Positions 26,622 through 35,738 of a DNA stretch of 64,000 bases are shown one piece after another. This DNA comes from Clostridium folliculivorans. GTDB taxonomy: Bacteria > Bacillota > Clostridia > Clostridiales > Clostridiaceae. The stretch's first letter is position 1. Each line of letters opens with the position of its first letter. Both the position numbers and the translations under genes were made by a program. The stretch covers positions 248,001 to 312,000 of the forward strand of contig NZ_BQXY01000003.1 in the NCBI RefSeq assembly GCF_024341905.1, written 5' to 3'. The notes beneath the pieces are model-generated. The model did no database searches. It was not told where the DNA came from and was given only the letters and a program-made list of their open reading frames with translations.

Positions 26622-26898
26622 TGAATTATTATACAAGTTTTATGGATATTTTTAATATCCTATTCTCTATAACTGAATTATAAACTATATGAAAATAAAT
26701 TTCAATAGTAAATTTATCAAGTTTATATGAACTAATTTATTGAACTAATAACTGTGTCATTAGTCATTTTACTACCGGAATTATATTTTAAACTCTAAAT
26801 AAAAAATTGTCAATCGCTTTATTTGACTTACAAAAACTATGCTTTTCAGGATACATATAATTCCTATAATTTGCGAAACAATCCATTATTAAAAGTAT

Positions 26899-27207
26899 CT
26901 ATTTTTTATCTTTATCAATAACGTCTTCTGATTTTTTAAAAGCATCAGAAAGCTGTTCAGTTGTAGGGGCATATGGTTGTTCCCATCCACGTTTAACAGC
27001 CAATTCTGAAATTGCTGCATGGCCATTAAGAACTTGGCTTAAACTAGATGCATACATCGCTCTTAGCTCTGGTGTAGGACTTGTCAATGTAGCATTAAGA
27101 TATGCATTAGCAGCACCCTTTGCACCTGCTAACATATTGCTAACTATAACTTCATCATTCATAACTGTATCTTTCATACCTATTCCTTCTAAAATTGTTG
27201 AAATCAT
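26899..27207 (-). CDS. Spore coat protein, CotF-like
   Basis: This 102-residue protein has the helical CotF/ferritin-like pattern MNDEVIVSNMLAGAKGAANA, then TSPTPELRAMYASSLSQVLN and GHAAISELAVKRGWEQPYAP, typical of clostridial coat proteins. It is laid down in the spore coat by the mother cell. A GGAGAGGTGA site precedes the ATG. The gene follows another small coat-like gene by 16 bases, forming a two-gene unit. Confidence 0.85.
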   Translation of the reverse strand: MISTILEGIGMKDTVMNDEVIVSNMLAGAKGAANAYLNATLTSPTPELRAMYASSLSQVLNGHAAISELAVKRGWEQPYAPTTEQLSDAFKKSEDVIDKDKK

Positions 27208-27223
27208 CTCAGGTCACCTCTCC

Positions 27224-27427
27224 TTATCTTATTATTTGGTTTTCATTTATAAATTGTTGTATTCCCTTTATTCTGCCTTCTGCTGCCAATATACCAGCTT
27301 CAGCTTGTTTCTTTATCTCATCATCATTTATAAAGCTTTGAACTGCTCTTGATACAGCCAATCCGTCTCTTTCCAATGTTAATAGTGATGTTAACGACAT
27401 AACTTCTACTTCTGAAAGTTTTCTCAT
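27224..27427 (-). CDS. Small coat-associated protein
   Basis: This 67-residue helical protein (MRKLSEVEVMSLTSLL and LAVSRAVQSFINDDEIKKQA) is usually found upstream of CotF-like genes in clostridia. The open frame extends to a GTG at 27442, but that GTG overlaps the GGGAGG ribosome binding site, so the ATG at 27427 is the likely start. It is cotranscribed with the CotF-like gene. The biochemical role is unknown. Confidence 0.75.
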   Translation of the reverse strand: MRKLSEVEVMSLTSLLTLERDGLAVSRAVQSFINDDEIKKQAEAGILAAEGRIKGIQQFINENQIIR

Positions 27428-27553
27428 GTTAATACCTCCCACTTAATTTATTTCTTACTTATTTTCTGTATTTAATAGGGTATTAATCATGTAAATGTTG
27501 GTACAATTTTATATATTAAGTGCCCAAATCCACTTTCTTATACATTAAAAAAA

Positions 27554-27588
27554 CACAAAATAGAAATTATATAATACTCTATTTTGTG
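27554..27588 (-). terminator. Second hairpin downstream of the SASP gene
   Basis: CACAAAATAGA and TCTATTTTGTG form a perfect 11-base stem, followed on the minus strand by TTTTTTT. Upstream of it a minus-strand open frame (about 27540-27710) reads GNTEKRSADFMDNHLVQIPG without a start, perhaps a gene remnant. Confidence 0.6.
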
Positions 27589-27715
27589 CTTCTAATTTAA
27601 AAATAAATATCTGAAACTCTACACCTGGAATTTGAACTAAATGGTTATCCATAAAATCTGCACTTCGTTTTTCGGTGTTACCTTCAACCTTTATTGATTT
27701 AACTTATAAATCAAA

Positions 27716-27750
27716 TTTAAAAAGGCTAGATATAAATATCTAGCCCTTTG
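27716..27750 (-). terminator. Terminator of the SASP gene
   Basis: AAAGGGCTAGATAT pairs with ATATCTAGCC over a 2-base loop on the minus strand, followed by TTTTTAAA, 15 bases past the stop codon. Confidence 0.8.
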
Positions 27751-27764
27751 ATATACTGCTTTTT

Positions 27765-27959
27765 CTATAGGTTTTTTTCGTAAGATTCTATCATTTTCTT
27801 AACCATTTGTCCGCCTACAGATCCAGCTTCTCTGCTTGTTAAATCTCCGTTGTAACCTTCATTTAGACTAACTCCTACTTCTCTAGAAGATTCCATCTTG
27901 AATTTATTTAGTGCTTCCTTTGCTTCAGGTACTAATACTCTATTACTTCTATTTGACAT
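27765..27959 (-). CDS. Alpha/beta-type small acid-soluble spore protein
   Basis: This 64-residue DNA-binding SASP protects spore DNA from UV and heat. The signatures are ALNKFKMESSREVGV, with the GPR cleavage-site-like region, and DLTSREAGSVGGQMVKKMI in the C-terminal helix. An AGGAGG site precedes the ATG. It is expressed in the forespore under SigmaG in related species, but I could not fix a SigmaG promoter with confidence. Confidence 0.95.
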   Translation of the reverse strand: MSNRSNRVLVPEAKEALNKFKMESSREVGVSLNEGYNGDLTSREAGSVGGQMVKKMIESYEKNL

Positions 27960-28145
27960 TTTGTGTTCCTCCTTTGTAATTGATTTGTTTAAGTATTAGT
28001 ATTATTTGCGAATATTTCTTAATTAAACTGAAATATCATTGGAAGCATATCCATCCAATTCCATCCGTTGAATTACTTTGTATATATTCATTTATTAATG
28101 AGCAAAATATTAAATATAATATATTCAAAGCCAATACATTAGCCT

Positions 28146-28487
28146 ATGTTTAAATATGGTACTTTAACATCTTCATACATTAAATTATTCAATATAAGGA
28201 AATCTCCTCATATGATTACTTTTATTTTTATTGCTCTATCTTTTATTATTTTTAACAGTCTAGCTATTTTGATGCCTAAAAAATTAAATAATTTAGAAAT
28301 ATTGGACATTTCGATATTCACTTTACTTCTACAGATATCTGTGGATTTAATATTAGATATTAAATTTAATCTTTATGGATATTTTAATGAAGGGGTTGAT
28401 TTGATATCCTTTATCACTTTTATATTCCGCTCTATGTTATCCTATTCTTATATTTATACTTGCTATGTATTTATCATTAATCCGTAA
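28146..28487 (+). CDS. Hypothetical membrane protein
   Basis: This 113-residue frame has hydrophobic segments at about 23-43, 52-70 and 85-110. No ribosome binding site is visible before the ATG, and codon use is extremely AT-rich, so expression is doubtful. A terminator hairpin follows about 35 bases after the stop, which gives some support. No family was recognised. Confidence 0.35.
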   Translation: MFKYGTLTSSYIKLFNIRKSPHMITFIFIALSFIIFNSLAILMPKKLNNLEILDISIFTLLLQISVDLILDIKFNLYGYFNEGVDLISFITFIFRSMLSYSYIYTCYVFIINP

Positions 28488-28518
28488 ACTATCCTTAAAT
28501 ACTAAAGATAGTTAAATT

Positions 28519-28551
28519 TAAAACACCCCTCTTCTAAAGGAGGTGTGTTTA
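28519..28551 (+). terminator. Intrinsic terminator
   Basis: AAACACCCCTC pairs with GAGGTGTGTTT (one mismatch), followed by a weak T run. The next 450 bases to 29006 show nothing beyond AT-rich sequence and a likely promoter region for the following gene. Confidence 0.55.
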
Positions 28552-29018
28552 TTAACGTAATAGAATAAAGGATATTAATTATTTTTTAATATTTACTTGA
28601 AAGTGAGGTTAATATATTATATTTAATTAGTAAAATGATGTGCCAATTATTATTCTTCACTAAATTACCTAATAGCTTAATATTTTCCACCCATTTACAC
28701 TATTTATTACCATATATCCACAAAAATAAAAACATATCAATATATAACTATTCGCTCATCAAATCAACTTTGAATTTTGTAATATACCAATCTATTTCTT
28801 CATATTCTATATTTCTTTAAGCACACATTATATATTAAATTATTATTTTTTCAGTCCTATATTACTTTTGCACTCTCACAATTAAATTTATTTTTCCATA
28901 TAATAATATCAAATATCCAGCATTATATTTCCACATGAATTAAAATATGTTAATATATAACTATAAACAGTAATCATAGTTACAGTTCTAAAGGATAATT
29001 ATAAAAATGGAGGGTATT

Positions 29019-29423
29019 GTGAACAAAAAACGTTATATTGCTATCTTTGTTTTGATCATGTTAGTAATTCTAACAATCTTAGGTATAAGCAAAGCTAATT
29101 CTACCTCTAAACTATCTTATAAAAATAAATCCTATACAGGAGAAAATGAAAACTGGCGCGTTTCTCTTGAAGTGCGTGATAAGCAGTTAGATATAAAAGT
29201 TACACCTAAAATTTTAACGGATAAAGACTCTAAAATACAATGCCAAATCAAGACTGGTCCTCAATATTCAAGTAGTGGTGTAATCTCTTATGGAAGCACC
29301 TTTAAAAGCTTCCGTGCAACTGTAGGTTTGATTGTAGATCCTATTAATTATAAAAATGAAGTTATTACTATAACCTATAATGATAAGGCAGATTCAATAA
29401 TTTTAAATCCCCTGAAAGAATAA
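29019..29423 (+). CDS. Hypothetical anchored or secreted protein
   Basis: This protein of about 134 residues has a basic N-terminus (NKKRYIA) and one strong hydrophobic segment (about residues 4-24). A beta-rich extracytoplasmic domain without cysteines follows. The frame is open from an ATG at 29007, but the GGAGGG that begins there is the ribosome binding site for the GTG at 29019, which I take as the start. No domain was recognised. Confidence 0.6.
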   Translation: MNKKRYIAIFVLIMLVILTILGISKANSTSKLSYKNKSYTGENENWRVSLEVRDKQLDIKVTPKILTDKDSKIQCQIKTGPQYSSSGVISYGSTFKSFRATVGLIVDPINYKNEVITITYNDKADSIILNPLKE

Positions 29424-29648
29424 TTTTCAACTCTAATTTTGCATAAATTAATTTATTCTTTATATAAGACATAAAATTCGTCCAACTTTCACCTGAACTC
29501 TAACATTTAGCATTATATTTAGTCACCTTTAATTTTTCAAATTGCCCTTTAAAATACTTTTGTTATATGTTTCATATACAATAATATATTTAGTAGCACA
29601 TATCTAAAGCGTTTATATTTTTATTATAAATTAAGAAAGAGGTTCTTC

Positions 29649-29849
29649 ATGGATAATAACACTGAATATTTAGTTAATAAAATCACATCTGCTCTCCAAG
29701 ATATTGGGTCAAAAGTTGGTAATATAGACGGTGTAACTTCAAATCTATCAAGTATATCATCTAGTCTTAAACTTATATCATTTTTTCTCTGCATCATTAC
29801 AATATTGATGCTTATCAATATTGTTTTAAAGTTTAAAAAGCATTCATAG
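29649..29849 (+). CDS. Small coiled-coil membrane protein
   Basis: This 66-residue protein has an amphipathic N-terminal half (VNKITSALQDIGSKVGNIDG and SNLSSISSSLKLI) with heptad-like spacing. A single membrane helix follows at about residues 40-59, with a basic tail. It resembles small holin-like or phage-type accessory proteins, but the function is unknown. An AAAGAGG site precedes the ATG. Confidence 0.5.
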   Translation: MDNNTEYLVNKITSALQDIGSKVGNIDGVTSNLSSISSSLKLISFFLCIITILMLINIVLKFKKHS

Positions 29850-29852
29850 CAT

Positions 29853-29886
29853 AAAAAGACATCAGAGTCACAGAACTCCGATGTCT
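29853..29886 (-). terminator. Terminator of the tRNA-Leu(GAG) gene
   Basis: On the minus strand AGACATCGGAG pairs with CTCTGATGTCT and is followed by TTTTTATG, 22 bases past the tRNA 3' end. It may also stop transcripts of the small plus-strand gene. Confidence 0.75.
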
Positions 29887-29908
29887 ACTTAGTTTAACAT
29901 ATAAAATT

Positions 29909-29990
29909 TGGTGCGAAAGACGGGACTTGAACCCGTACGGTCTCCCACACGCCCCTCAAACGTGCGCGTCTGCCATTCCGCCACTCTCGC
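29909..29990 (-). tRNA. tRNA-Leu (anticodon GAG)
   Basis: The minus strand gives a class II tRNA: acceptor stem GCGAGAG/CTTTCGC, discriminator A, and an encoded CCA (29911-29909). The anticodon loop is TTGAGGG in a CACGT/GCGTG stem, with a long variable arm GTGGGAGACCGTAC. Confidence 0.95.
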
Positions 29991-30049
29991 GTATTTTGTA
30001 GAATAGAGGGTCTTCAGCTATTTTAACTTACTGTTTAGCTGATAAATAC

Positions 30050-30101
30050 AATTTTACTAGATATTTTTTTAATCGTCAATATAAATATATCTAGTAAAAT
30101 T
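30050..30101. repeat. Perfect 15-bp inverted repeat
   Basis: AATTTTACTAGATAT (30050-30064) and its exact complement (30087-30101) flank 22 bases. It lies between the tRNA-Leu(GAG) 5' side and the 3' end of the GH8-like gene. It lacks a GC-rich stem, so a terminator is possible but weak, and an operator or foldback remnant is equally likely. Confidence 0.55.
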
Positions 30102-30174
30102 TAATGAGCGCAATGTAATAGATATGTCTACTACTCTATCAGCCCATCATTCAAATTGTTATACATGTACCATT

Positions 30175-31287
30175 TTATTTCTGCATAGCTATGATTGCAT
30201 TTAAATTATCAAAAGAATATACTTCCTTTGTCTCCGCATTACCAAAAGCTCCATAAATCTCATTGCTCTTATCTACCTCTTGAAATTCTAACAGTTTCTT
30301 TATAAGAATATCATACAATTCTGTGTCTCCTACATCTTTTGCAATCATAGCTGCAACAGAATATATAGCCGTTGATCTAATGTCTGTAGATGGCTTTCCA
30401 GTGTTTATATCATACATAGCGTATAGAGCGCCATCTGCAACTAATCTTTCTTTTACCCATTTTACAGTAGTTGTTATATCTTCCCCATCTTGCTTAAGAT
30501 ATAAGGAAGTTATAAGTGATAAAAGCGTATCAGCATCTTTTTGTTCTATAAATCCTTGTTTGCTGACATCATATGTATTTTTATATAATGGCAAATTATT
30601 AGATATATATGCTTTGCTTATAAGCTGCTTCGACTCATTATATTTATCTTTCCATCTTCTATCTATACTTTTAAGTATCCCCATAGTATTTACATCAAGA
30701 TAACATATAGTAACAGTTTTACTTTTTCCATAACTATCCTTAAAATCTACAGGAAGCTTAGAAGTTATATTGTTCTTAAGGATTGAGTCAGATATTTTTA
30801 TTGCATATTTTCTATAATTAAACTCCTTCCATCGGTCATATCCATATATTAAAGCTTTTATTATTCTAAAATCATCTATGGTGGCTGATGTTTCCGCTAG
30901 AGTTCCGTGATCTATTCTCCATGCAACAGAATTGCTTTTAAGAAGCATTTGATTCATAACTATATTGCAGTGCCTATCGAATAATTCCTTATCACCTTGC
31001 TCTACAGCATATAGCATTATAAGCCCTTCCGATTCAGAAAGCACAGCGTGTCCTTTTGTAATATCCTTGGAACTTGGTTGATCTATGTAATTAGTATATA
31101 TACCGTTTTTAGAATCAGTCATTTTGTTATTAAGGAAGTTTATCGTTAACTCTTCCTCTTTAGTAATTTTCGGAGTTGACCATTGTTTATTAAGCTTTAT
31201 TGGAATCAAGTATCTAATATTAATTACAGCAATTGTTCCAATAATTATAAAAACAATCAGAATAATTAGTAGTATCTTCTTTTTCAT
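30175..31287 (-). CDS. Glycosyl hydrolase family 8-like exported protein
   Basis: This protein of about 370 residues has an N-terminal signal anchor (KKKILLIILIVFIIIGTIAV) and an alpha/alpha toroid domain. It recalls GH8 enzymes by HAVLSESEGLIMLYAV, where the family has a catalytic Glu in SEG, and by ETSATIDDFRIIKAL. It may trim a cell-surface or biofilm glucan. The frame is open to 31323, but a GAGGAG site fits the ATG at 31287. Assignment to GH8 is by motif memory, and more remote six-hairpin families are possible. Confidence 0.7.
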   Translation of the reverse strand: MKKKILLIILIVFIIIGTIAVINIRYLIPIKLNKQWSTPKITKEEELTINFLNNKMTDSKNGIYTNYIDQPSSKDITKGHAVLSESEGLIMLYAVEQGDKELFDRHCNIVMNQMLLKSNSVAWRIDHGTLAETSATIDDFRIIKALIYGYDRWKEFNYRKYAIKISDSILKNNITSKLPVDFKDSYGKSKTVTICYLDVNTMGILKSIDRRWKDKYNESKQLISKAYISNNLPLYKNTYDVSKQGFIEQKDADTLLSLITSLYLKQDGEDITTTVKWVKERLVADGALYAMYDINTGKPSTDIRSTAIYSVAAMIAKDVGDTELYDILIKKLLEFQEVDKSNEIYGAFGNAETKEVYSFDNLNAIIAMQK

Positions 31288-31327
31288 CACTTTCTCCTCA
31301 TTTGATAAGTTAAATAATCGCAAATTT

Positions 31328-31404
31328 ATACCACTTTATTTTTAAGCTATCTCTAAGAAATTTCATTTAATCTCTTAACTTTAACTTATAGATAAAGTGG
31401 TCTA
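31328..31404. repeat. Degenerate foldback related to families A/B
   Basis: TTATACCACTTTAT and ATAAAGTGGTCTAT are near-inverted ends about 50 bases apart, echoing the CCACTT/AAGTGG ends of the other foldbacks. It sits between the lytic transglycosylase stop and the GH8-like gene start. Confidence 0.5.
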
Positions 31405-31413
31405 TTTTAAAGT

Positions 31414-31956
31414 TTAGTTATATAAAAATTTATAGATATTGTAATTTACTTTAACTTTCTTTAAGTATTTATCTGTTTCTTTAAATGGTATATATTTTAA
31501 CGACTTTCCATCATTTGAATATCGGCCATCGTTAAGCCACTTATTTACATTTCCACGTCCTCCATTGTAAGCAACAATTACTAAATCCATATCCTGAAAT
31601 TCATCTCTTAAATTCTTTAGATACCAAGATCCCATATTTATATTGTACTGTGGATCTAATAGCTGTGAAGAATCAGAATAATTAATATTCATTTCTTTAG
31701 CAGCCCACTTAGCTGTACTGTCAGTTACTTGCATAAGTCCATGTGCATCTTTAAATGAATGTGCATTTGTATTAAAATTGCTTTCTGCCTTTATAACAGA
31801 CAACACTAATAATGGATCCAAATTATATTCTACACTGTACTTCTTAATAATATCTTTATACTTATATGGATACATCAAATTATAAACACACCATCTAAAG
31901 CCCAATAATACTATGGCTATACCAACAAAAAATACAATGTATTTTCTTAATTTCAT
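31414..31956 (-). CDS. Soluble lytic transglycosylase-like protein
   Basis: This 180-residue membrane-anchored SLT domain protein cleaves peptidoglycan glycan strands. A hydrophobic anchor spans about residues 6-24. The catalytic Glu58 lies in VIKAESNFN, followed by HGLMQVTDSTAKW and the closing IVAYNGGRGNVNKW. The usual companions in clostridia are coaE and polA upstream in this same orientation, 65 bases apart, so it is probably in one transcript with them. Confidence 0.88.
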   Translation of the reverse strand: MKLRKYIVFFVGIAIVLLGFRWCVYNLMYPYKYKDIIKKYSVEYNLDPLLVLSVIKAESNFNTNAHSFKDAHGLMQVTDSTAKWAAKEMNINYSDSSQLLDPQYNINMGSWYLKNLRDEFQDMDLVIVAYNGGRGNVNKWLNDGRYSNDGKSLKYIPFKETDKYLKKVKVNYNIYKFLYN

Positions 31957-32020
31957 AACATTCTCCTAAACATATTAGGGCTTAATATCACCACAAAAAT
32001 TAATTCTATTCATTTATATT

Positions 32021-32620
32021 TTATTTATAAAGTTTTAATATTTCTATCATATCATCTACTTGTTCTTTAGTTTTTATCAAGCTGGCGCTATTATCTATTA
32101 TAAAATTTGCATATTCCTTTTTTCTATCTAAAGGTAATTGTGCATTTATCCTATTTAATGCTTCACTCTGACTTAATTTATCTCTAAGCTTTAATCTTGA
32201 AAGCTGTGCATTGCTATCGGACCAAACTAATATAATAAAGTCCATTTCTTCATGCATGTTGTTTTCGATCAGTGTTGGAGCATCTAAAATCACGATTCCA
32301 ACACCTTTCTTATTGTATGCATCAAATGAATCATTTATCTCTTTTATAATATAAGGCATTATTATATTTTCATATTTGATTCTTTGCTTAGGAAATCTGA
32401 ATATATGATTGCCAAACTCTTTCCTTCTAAATTCACCTCTCCAATCAAAAAATCCATCTCCAAAGTCATCTCTTACCTTTATAAGTATTTCTGGATATTT
32501 TGAAAGTACATCCTTTGCAATTTGATCAGCATCTATAATGCAAAAACCTGATTCTAGAAGTATCTTAGAAACTGTACTTTTACCAGTACCAATTCCCCCA
32601 GTTAACCCAACCTTAATCAT
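32021..32620 (-). CDS. coaE: Dephospho-CoA kinase
   Basis: This 199-residue enzyme catalyses the last step of coenzyme A synthesis, phosphorylating the ribose of dephospho-CoA. The P-loop GLTGGIGTGKS is at residues 5-15, with DADQIAKDVL and VILDAPTLIEN typical of CoaE, and RDKLSQSEALNRINAQLP in the lid. An AAGGAGG site precedes the ATG. It lies 11 bases after polA, the conserved Firmicutes order. Confidence 0.95.
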   Translation of the reverse strand: MIKVGLTGGIGTGKSTVSKILLESGFCIIDADQIAKDVLSKYPEILIKVRDDFGDGFFDWRGEFRRKEFGNHIFRFPKQRIKYENIIMPYIIKEINDSFDAYNKKGVGIVILDAPTLIENNMHEEMDFIILVWSDSNAQLSRLKLRDKLSQSEALNRINAQLPLDRKKEYANFIIDNSASLIKTKEQVDDMIEILKLYK

Positions 32621-32631
32621 AATTTCCTCCT

Positions 32632-35238
32632 TTATTTAGCATCATACCAACTTTCACCTATATTAATATCAACTTCAAGTGGAACATTAAGACTTACTGC
32701 ACTTTCCATCTCTTCTTTAATAATAGTCTTTATTTGTTCTAACTCTTCTGGCACTACGTTTATAATAAGTTCGTCGTGTACCTGAAGTATTAGTTTACTT
32801 TTCATCTTTTTCTCTTTCAATGTATTATATACACTTACCATGGCCACCTTTATTATATCTGCAGCACTTCCTTGAATAGGTGCATTCATAGCCAATCTCT
32901 CACCTAAAGATTTTACTATCTTGTTAGAGGCAGTTATCTCAGGTATAAATCTTCTTCTATTGAGTATAGTTGTAACATATCCATCTTTTCCTGCTTCTTT
33001 AATTATGTTATCCATGAACTCTCTGATTTTTGGATATCTTTCAAAGTATATATCCATATATTCTTTAGCTTCTTTTTTTGTAATATGAAGGTCTTGTGAA
33101 AGACTAAAGTCACCAATACCATAAACTATTCCAAAATTAACAGCCTTAGCTCTGCTCCTCATTAGTTTTGTAACTTCATCTAACGGAGTTTTAAATACTT
33201 CCGAAGCTGTTTTTGTATGAATATCTATATCATGTTTGAAGGCATCGATCATATTCTCATCATTTGCAATATGAGCTAAGACTCTTAGTTCAATCTGAGA
33301 ATAATCCGCTGAAAGTATCACATCGCCTTTTTCCCTAGGAATAAATACTTTTCTAATCTCTCTACCCATCTCATATTTTATAGGTATATTTTGAAGATTA
33401 GGTTCTGTGGATGAAAGCCTTCCAGTTGTGGTTACAGTCTGATTGAAGTTAGAATGTATACATCCATCTTCATCGACAACCGCTTTTAAACCTTCTATAT
33501 ATGTTGAGTATATCTTTGTTAACTGTCTAAAGTAAGTTATCTTATCTATTATAGGGTGTTTGTCAGATAACTTTTCTAGCACCTCTGCATTTGTTGAATA
33601 TCCTGTCTTTGTCTTTTTAACTACTGGTAAATCAAGTTTTTCAAATAGTATCTTTCCTAATTGTTTAGGAGAGTTTATATTGAATTCTTCATCAGCAAGT
33701 TCATATATAGTCTTTTGGCTTTCTTCTATTTCATTTTTAAACTTCACTGATAGTTCATCTAATATTTTAGAGTTAACCTTAAAGCCATACTCCTCCATAG
33801 AAGAAAGTACTAGTGTTAATGGAAGTTCAACTTCATATAATAATTTTTCCATGCCAGCTTCTTCAATTTTAGTCTTAAGATATGAATATAGCTTCTTCAT
33901 ATGAAAACATAGCTTCATATTCATTACAGTGTCATCACCTTTAGGATCTTCCCCTACATACTCATTTACTAAAGTTAAAAGAGGATATGTACCTTTTGAT
34001 GAATCAATTAAATAAGCAGCTAAGGCAGTATCAAAGATAAGCCCTTTCATGTCTATATCTAATTTTCTTAGAGCAGTTAGGAAATTCTTTACGTCATGGC
34101 TTATTTTCTTTATGCTATCATCTTCAAAGAATTTCCTTATAAGTTCGATTCCCTGTTCATTGTTAATACCTTCAAAAACTATTTCATAATTTTTGTTGCC
34201 ATCCGATATGAATATGTTTTTTATGTTAATTAACGAGTATTTGCTTATTCCATCTAAATTAAAAGTAAAGTAAACTTCTTTTCCTAAGGCTTCTAAAGCC
34301 AACTTTAACTCATCATTATTAGTTATGCTCTCAAATTCGATATCAGTATCAACTGAATCTCCGTCTAAAGTTGCAGCTTCTGGTAACTTATCAAGCAAGG
34401 ATTTCATTTGTAGTTTAAAGAATAGCTTTCTAAGACCTTCCTTATCATAATTTTCATTAGATCTTATCTCATCTAAATCAAATTCTATTGGAACTTCAGT
34501 ATTTATAGTAGCTAATCTCTTTGAGAATACGGCTTGTTCGCTGTACTGTATTAGATTTTCTTTAATCTTTTTACCACTTATCTCTTCTACATGCTCTAAT
34601 ACACTCTCAACACTGCCATAGGTTTGGATAAGCTTAAATGCAGTCTTTTCGCCTATACCTGGAACTCCTGGTATATTATCTGACTGATCTCCCATAAGGC
34701 CCTTAACATCAATAAACTGAGTTGGAGTAACCCCCATCTCTTCTACCATTCTAGCCCTTGTGTATATTTCTCTCTCAGTAATTCCCTTTTTAGTTATTAC
34801 TACATTTATATTGTCTGACGCAAGCTGAAGAGCGTCTTTATCTCCAGTTACTATATAAACTTCTATACCGTTCTCTTCTGCAAACTTAGCCAAACTTCCG
34901 ATTAAATCATCAGCTTCATAACCATCCATTTCATAAATACTTATGCTAAATAGATTAAGCATTTCTTTAACTATCGGAAACTGTGCTGCAAGCTCTGGAG
35001 GCATTTTCTTTCTTCCAGCTTTATAATCTTGGTATTCTACATGTCTAAAGGTAGGTGCCTTCCTATCAAAAGTTGATACTATGTAGTCTGGTTTAAAATC
35101 TTCTTTCATCTTAATAAGCATATTTGTAAATCCATAAACTGCATTTGTATATATGCCTTCATTTGTAGATAAAAGAGGAATCGCATAAAATGCTCTATTA
35201 AGCAAACTATTACCGTCCAATATCAATAAACGTTTCAT
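32632..35238 (-). CDS. polA: DNA polymerase I
   Basis: This 868-residue repair and lagging-strand polymerase has a 5'-3' exonuclease at residues 1-290 (DGNSLLNRAFYA, DGYEADDLIGSL, GVPGIGEKTA). A 3'-5' exonuclease-like domain (about 300-460) lacks the DxE pair (FTFNLDG instead), so proofreading is probably lost. The polymerase domain has motif A DYSQIELRVLAH, motif B RSRAKAVNFGIVYG and motif C QVHDELI. The loss of proofreading residues also occurs in several other Gram-positive enzymes. A GGAGG site precedes the ATG. Confidence 0.97.
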   Translation of the reverse strand: MKRLLILDGNSLLNRAFYAIPLLSTNEGIYTNAVYGFTNMLIKMKEDFKPDYIVSTFDRKAPTFRHVEYQDYKAGRKKMPPELAAQFPIVKEMLNLFSISIYEMDGYEADDLIGSLAKFAEENGIEVYIVTGDKDALQLASDNINVVITKKGITEREIYTRARMVEEMGVTPTQFIDVKGLMGDQSDNIPGVPGIGEKTAFKLIQTYGSVESVLEHVEEISGKKIKENLIQYSEQAVFSKRLATINTEVPIEFDLDEIRSNENYDKEGLRKLFFKLQMKSLLDKLPEAATLDGDSVDTDIEFESITNNDELKLALEALGKEVYFTFNLDGISKYSLINIKNIFISDGNKNYEIVFEGINNEQGIELIRKFFEDDSIKKISHDVKNFLTALRKLDIDMKGLIFDTALAAYLIDSSKGTYPLLTLVNEYVGEDPKGDDTVMNMKLCFHMKKLYSYLKTKIEEAGMEKLLYEVELPLTLVLSSMEEYGFKVNSKILDELSVKFKNEIEESQKTIYELADEEFNINSPKQLGKILFEKLDLPVVKKTKTGYSTNAEVLEKLSDKHPIIDKITYFRQLTKIYSTYIEGLKAVVDEDGCIHSNFNQTVTTTGRLSSTEPNLQNIPIKYEMGREIRKVFIPREKGDVILSADYSQIELRVLAHIANDENMIDAFKHDIDIHTKTASEVFKTPLDEVTKLMRSRAKAVNFGIVYGIGDFSLSQDLHITKKEAKEYMDIYFERYPKIREFMDNIIKEAGKDGYVTTILNRRRFIPEITASNKIVKSLGERLAMNAPIQGSAADIIKVAMVSVYNTLKEKKMKSKLILQVHDELIINVVPEELEQIKTIIKEEMESAVSLNVPLEVDINIGESWYDAK

Positions 35239-35738
35239 AATTAATCCTCCAAATTCTTCTTTTAAAATTACTAAAACTATGATAAAGATTTTCTCACCTT
35301 ATATTTTTAAATGTATAACTAATACTCGTAATTCCTATAATAATTTTATTGACTAAAAACTATAAGTATATTCTTACAAAACAATTAACAAAATGTAAGT
35401 TCTAATCTCTTTATACATTATAATATAAACAGTATTTCTTTCCAACCATCTATATCCAATAAGTAAGCATTTTGAAGCAAATGCCCATAAATTGTGGTTA
35501 TAATGATGTGTCAAATCCATATAAGGTCAAATAAAACTATATATATTGATTTTTCTCATAAAATTTAAATTAATTCATCTTTTATTCTTTAACTTATATT
35601 ATTTCTTAAGTCTGTTCGCATACTTATTTACAGATATAATTGAGGTATAAATTTTTAGAGGATAAAAAAAACATTTTAATTGTTGCTATGATTTGGTAAA
35701 ATTCTATATAAAGAATTTTTTACGAGAGAGGTGTCAAA
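35239..35738. other. 500-bp intergenic region between divergent polA and aminopeptidase genes
   Basis: It holds the promoters of two divergent genes. I see no coding frame, strong hairpin or known riboswitch motif, and could not pick a well-spaced -35/-10 pair with confidence. Confidence 0.5.

Noticed and set aside
28635..28820. 61-codon frame in the gap before the anchored protein gene
   Set aside because: No ribosome binding site and composition as expected from random AT-rich DNA.
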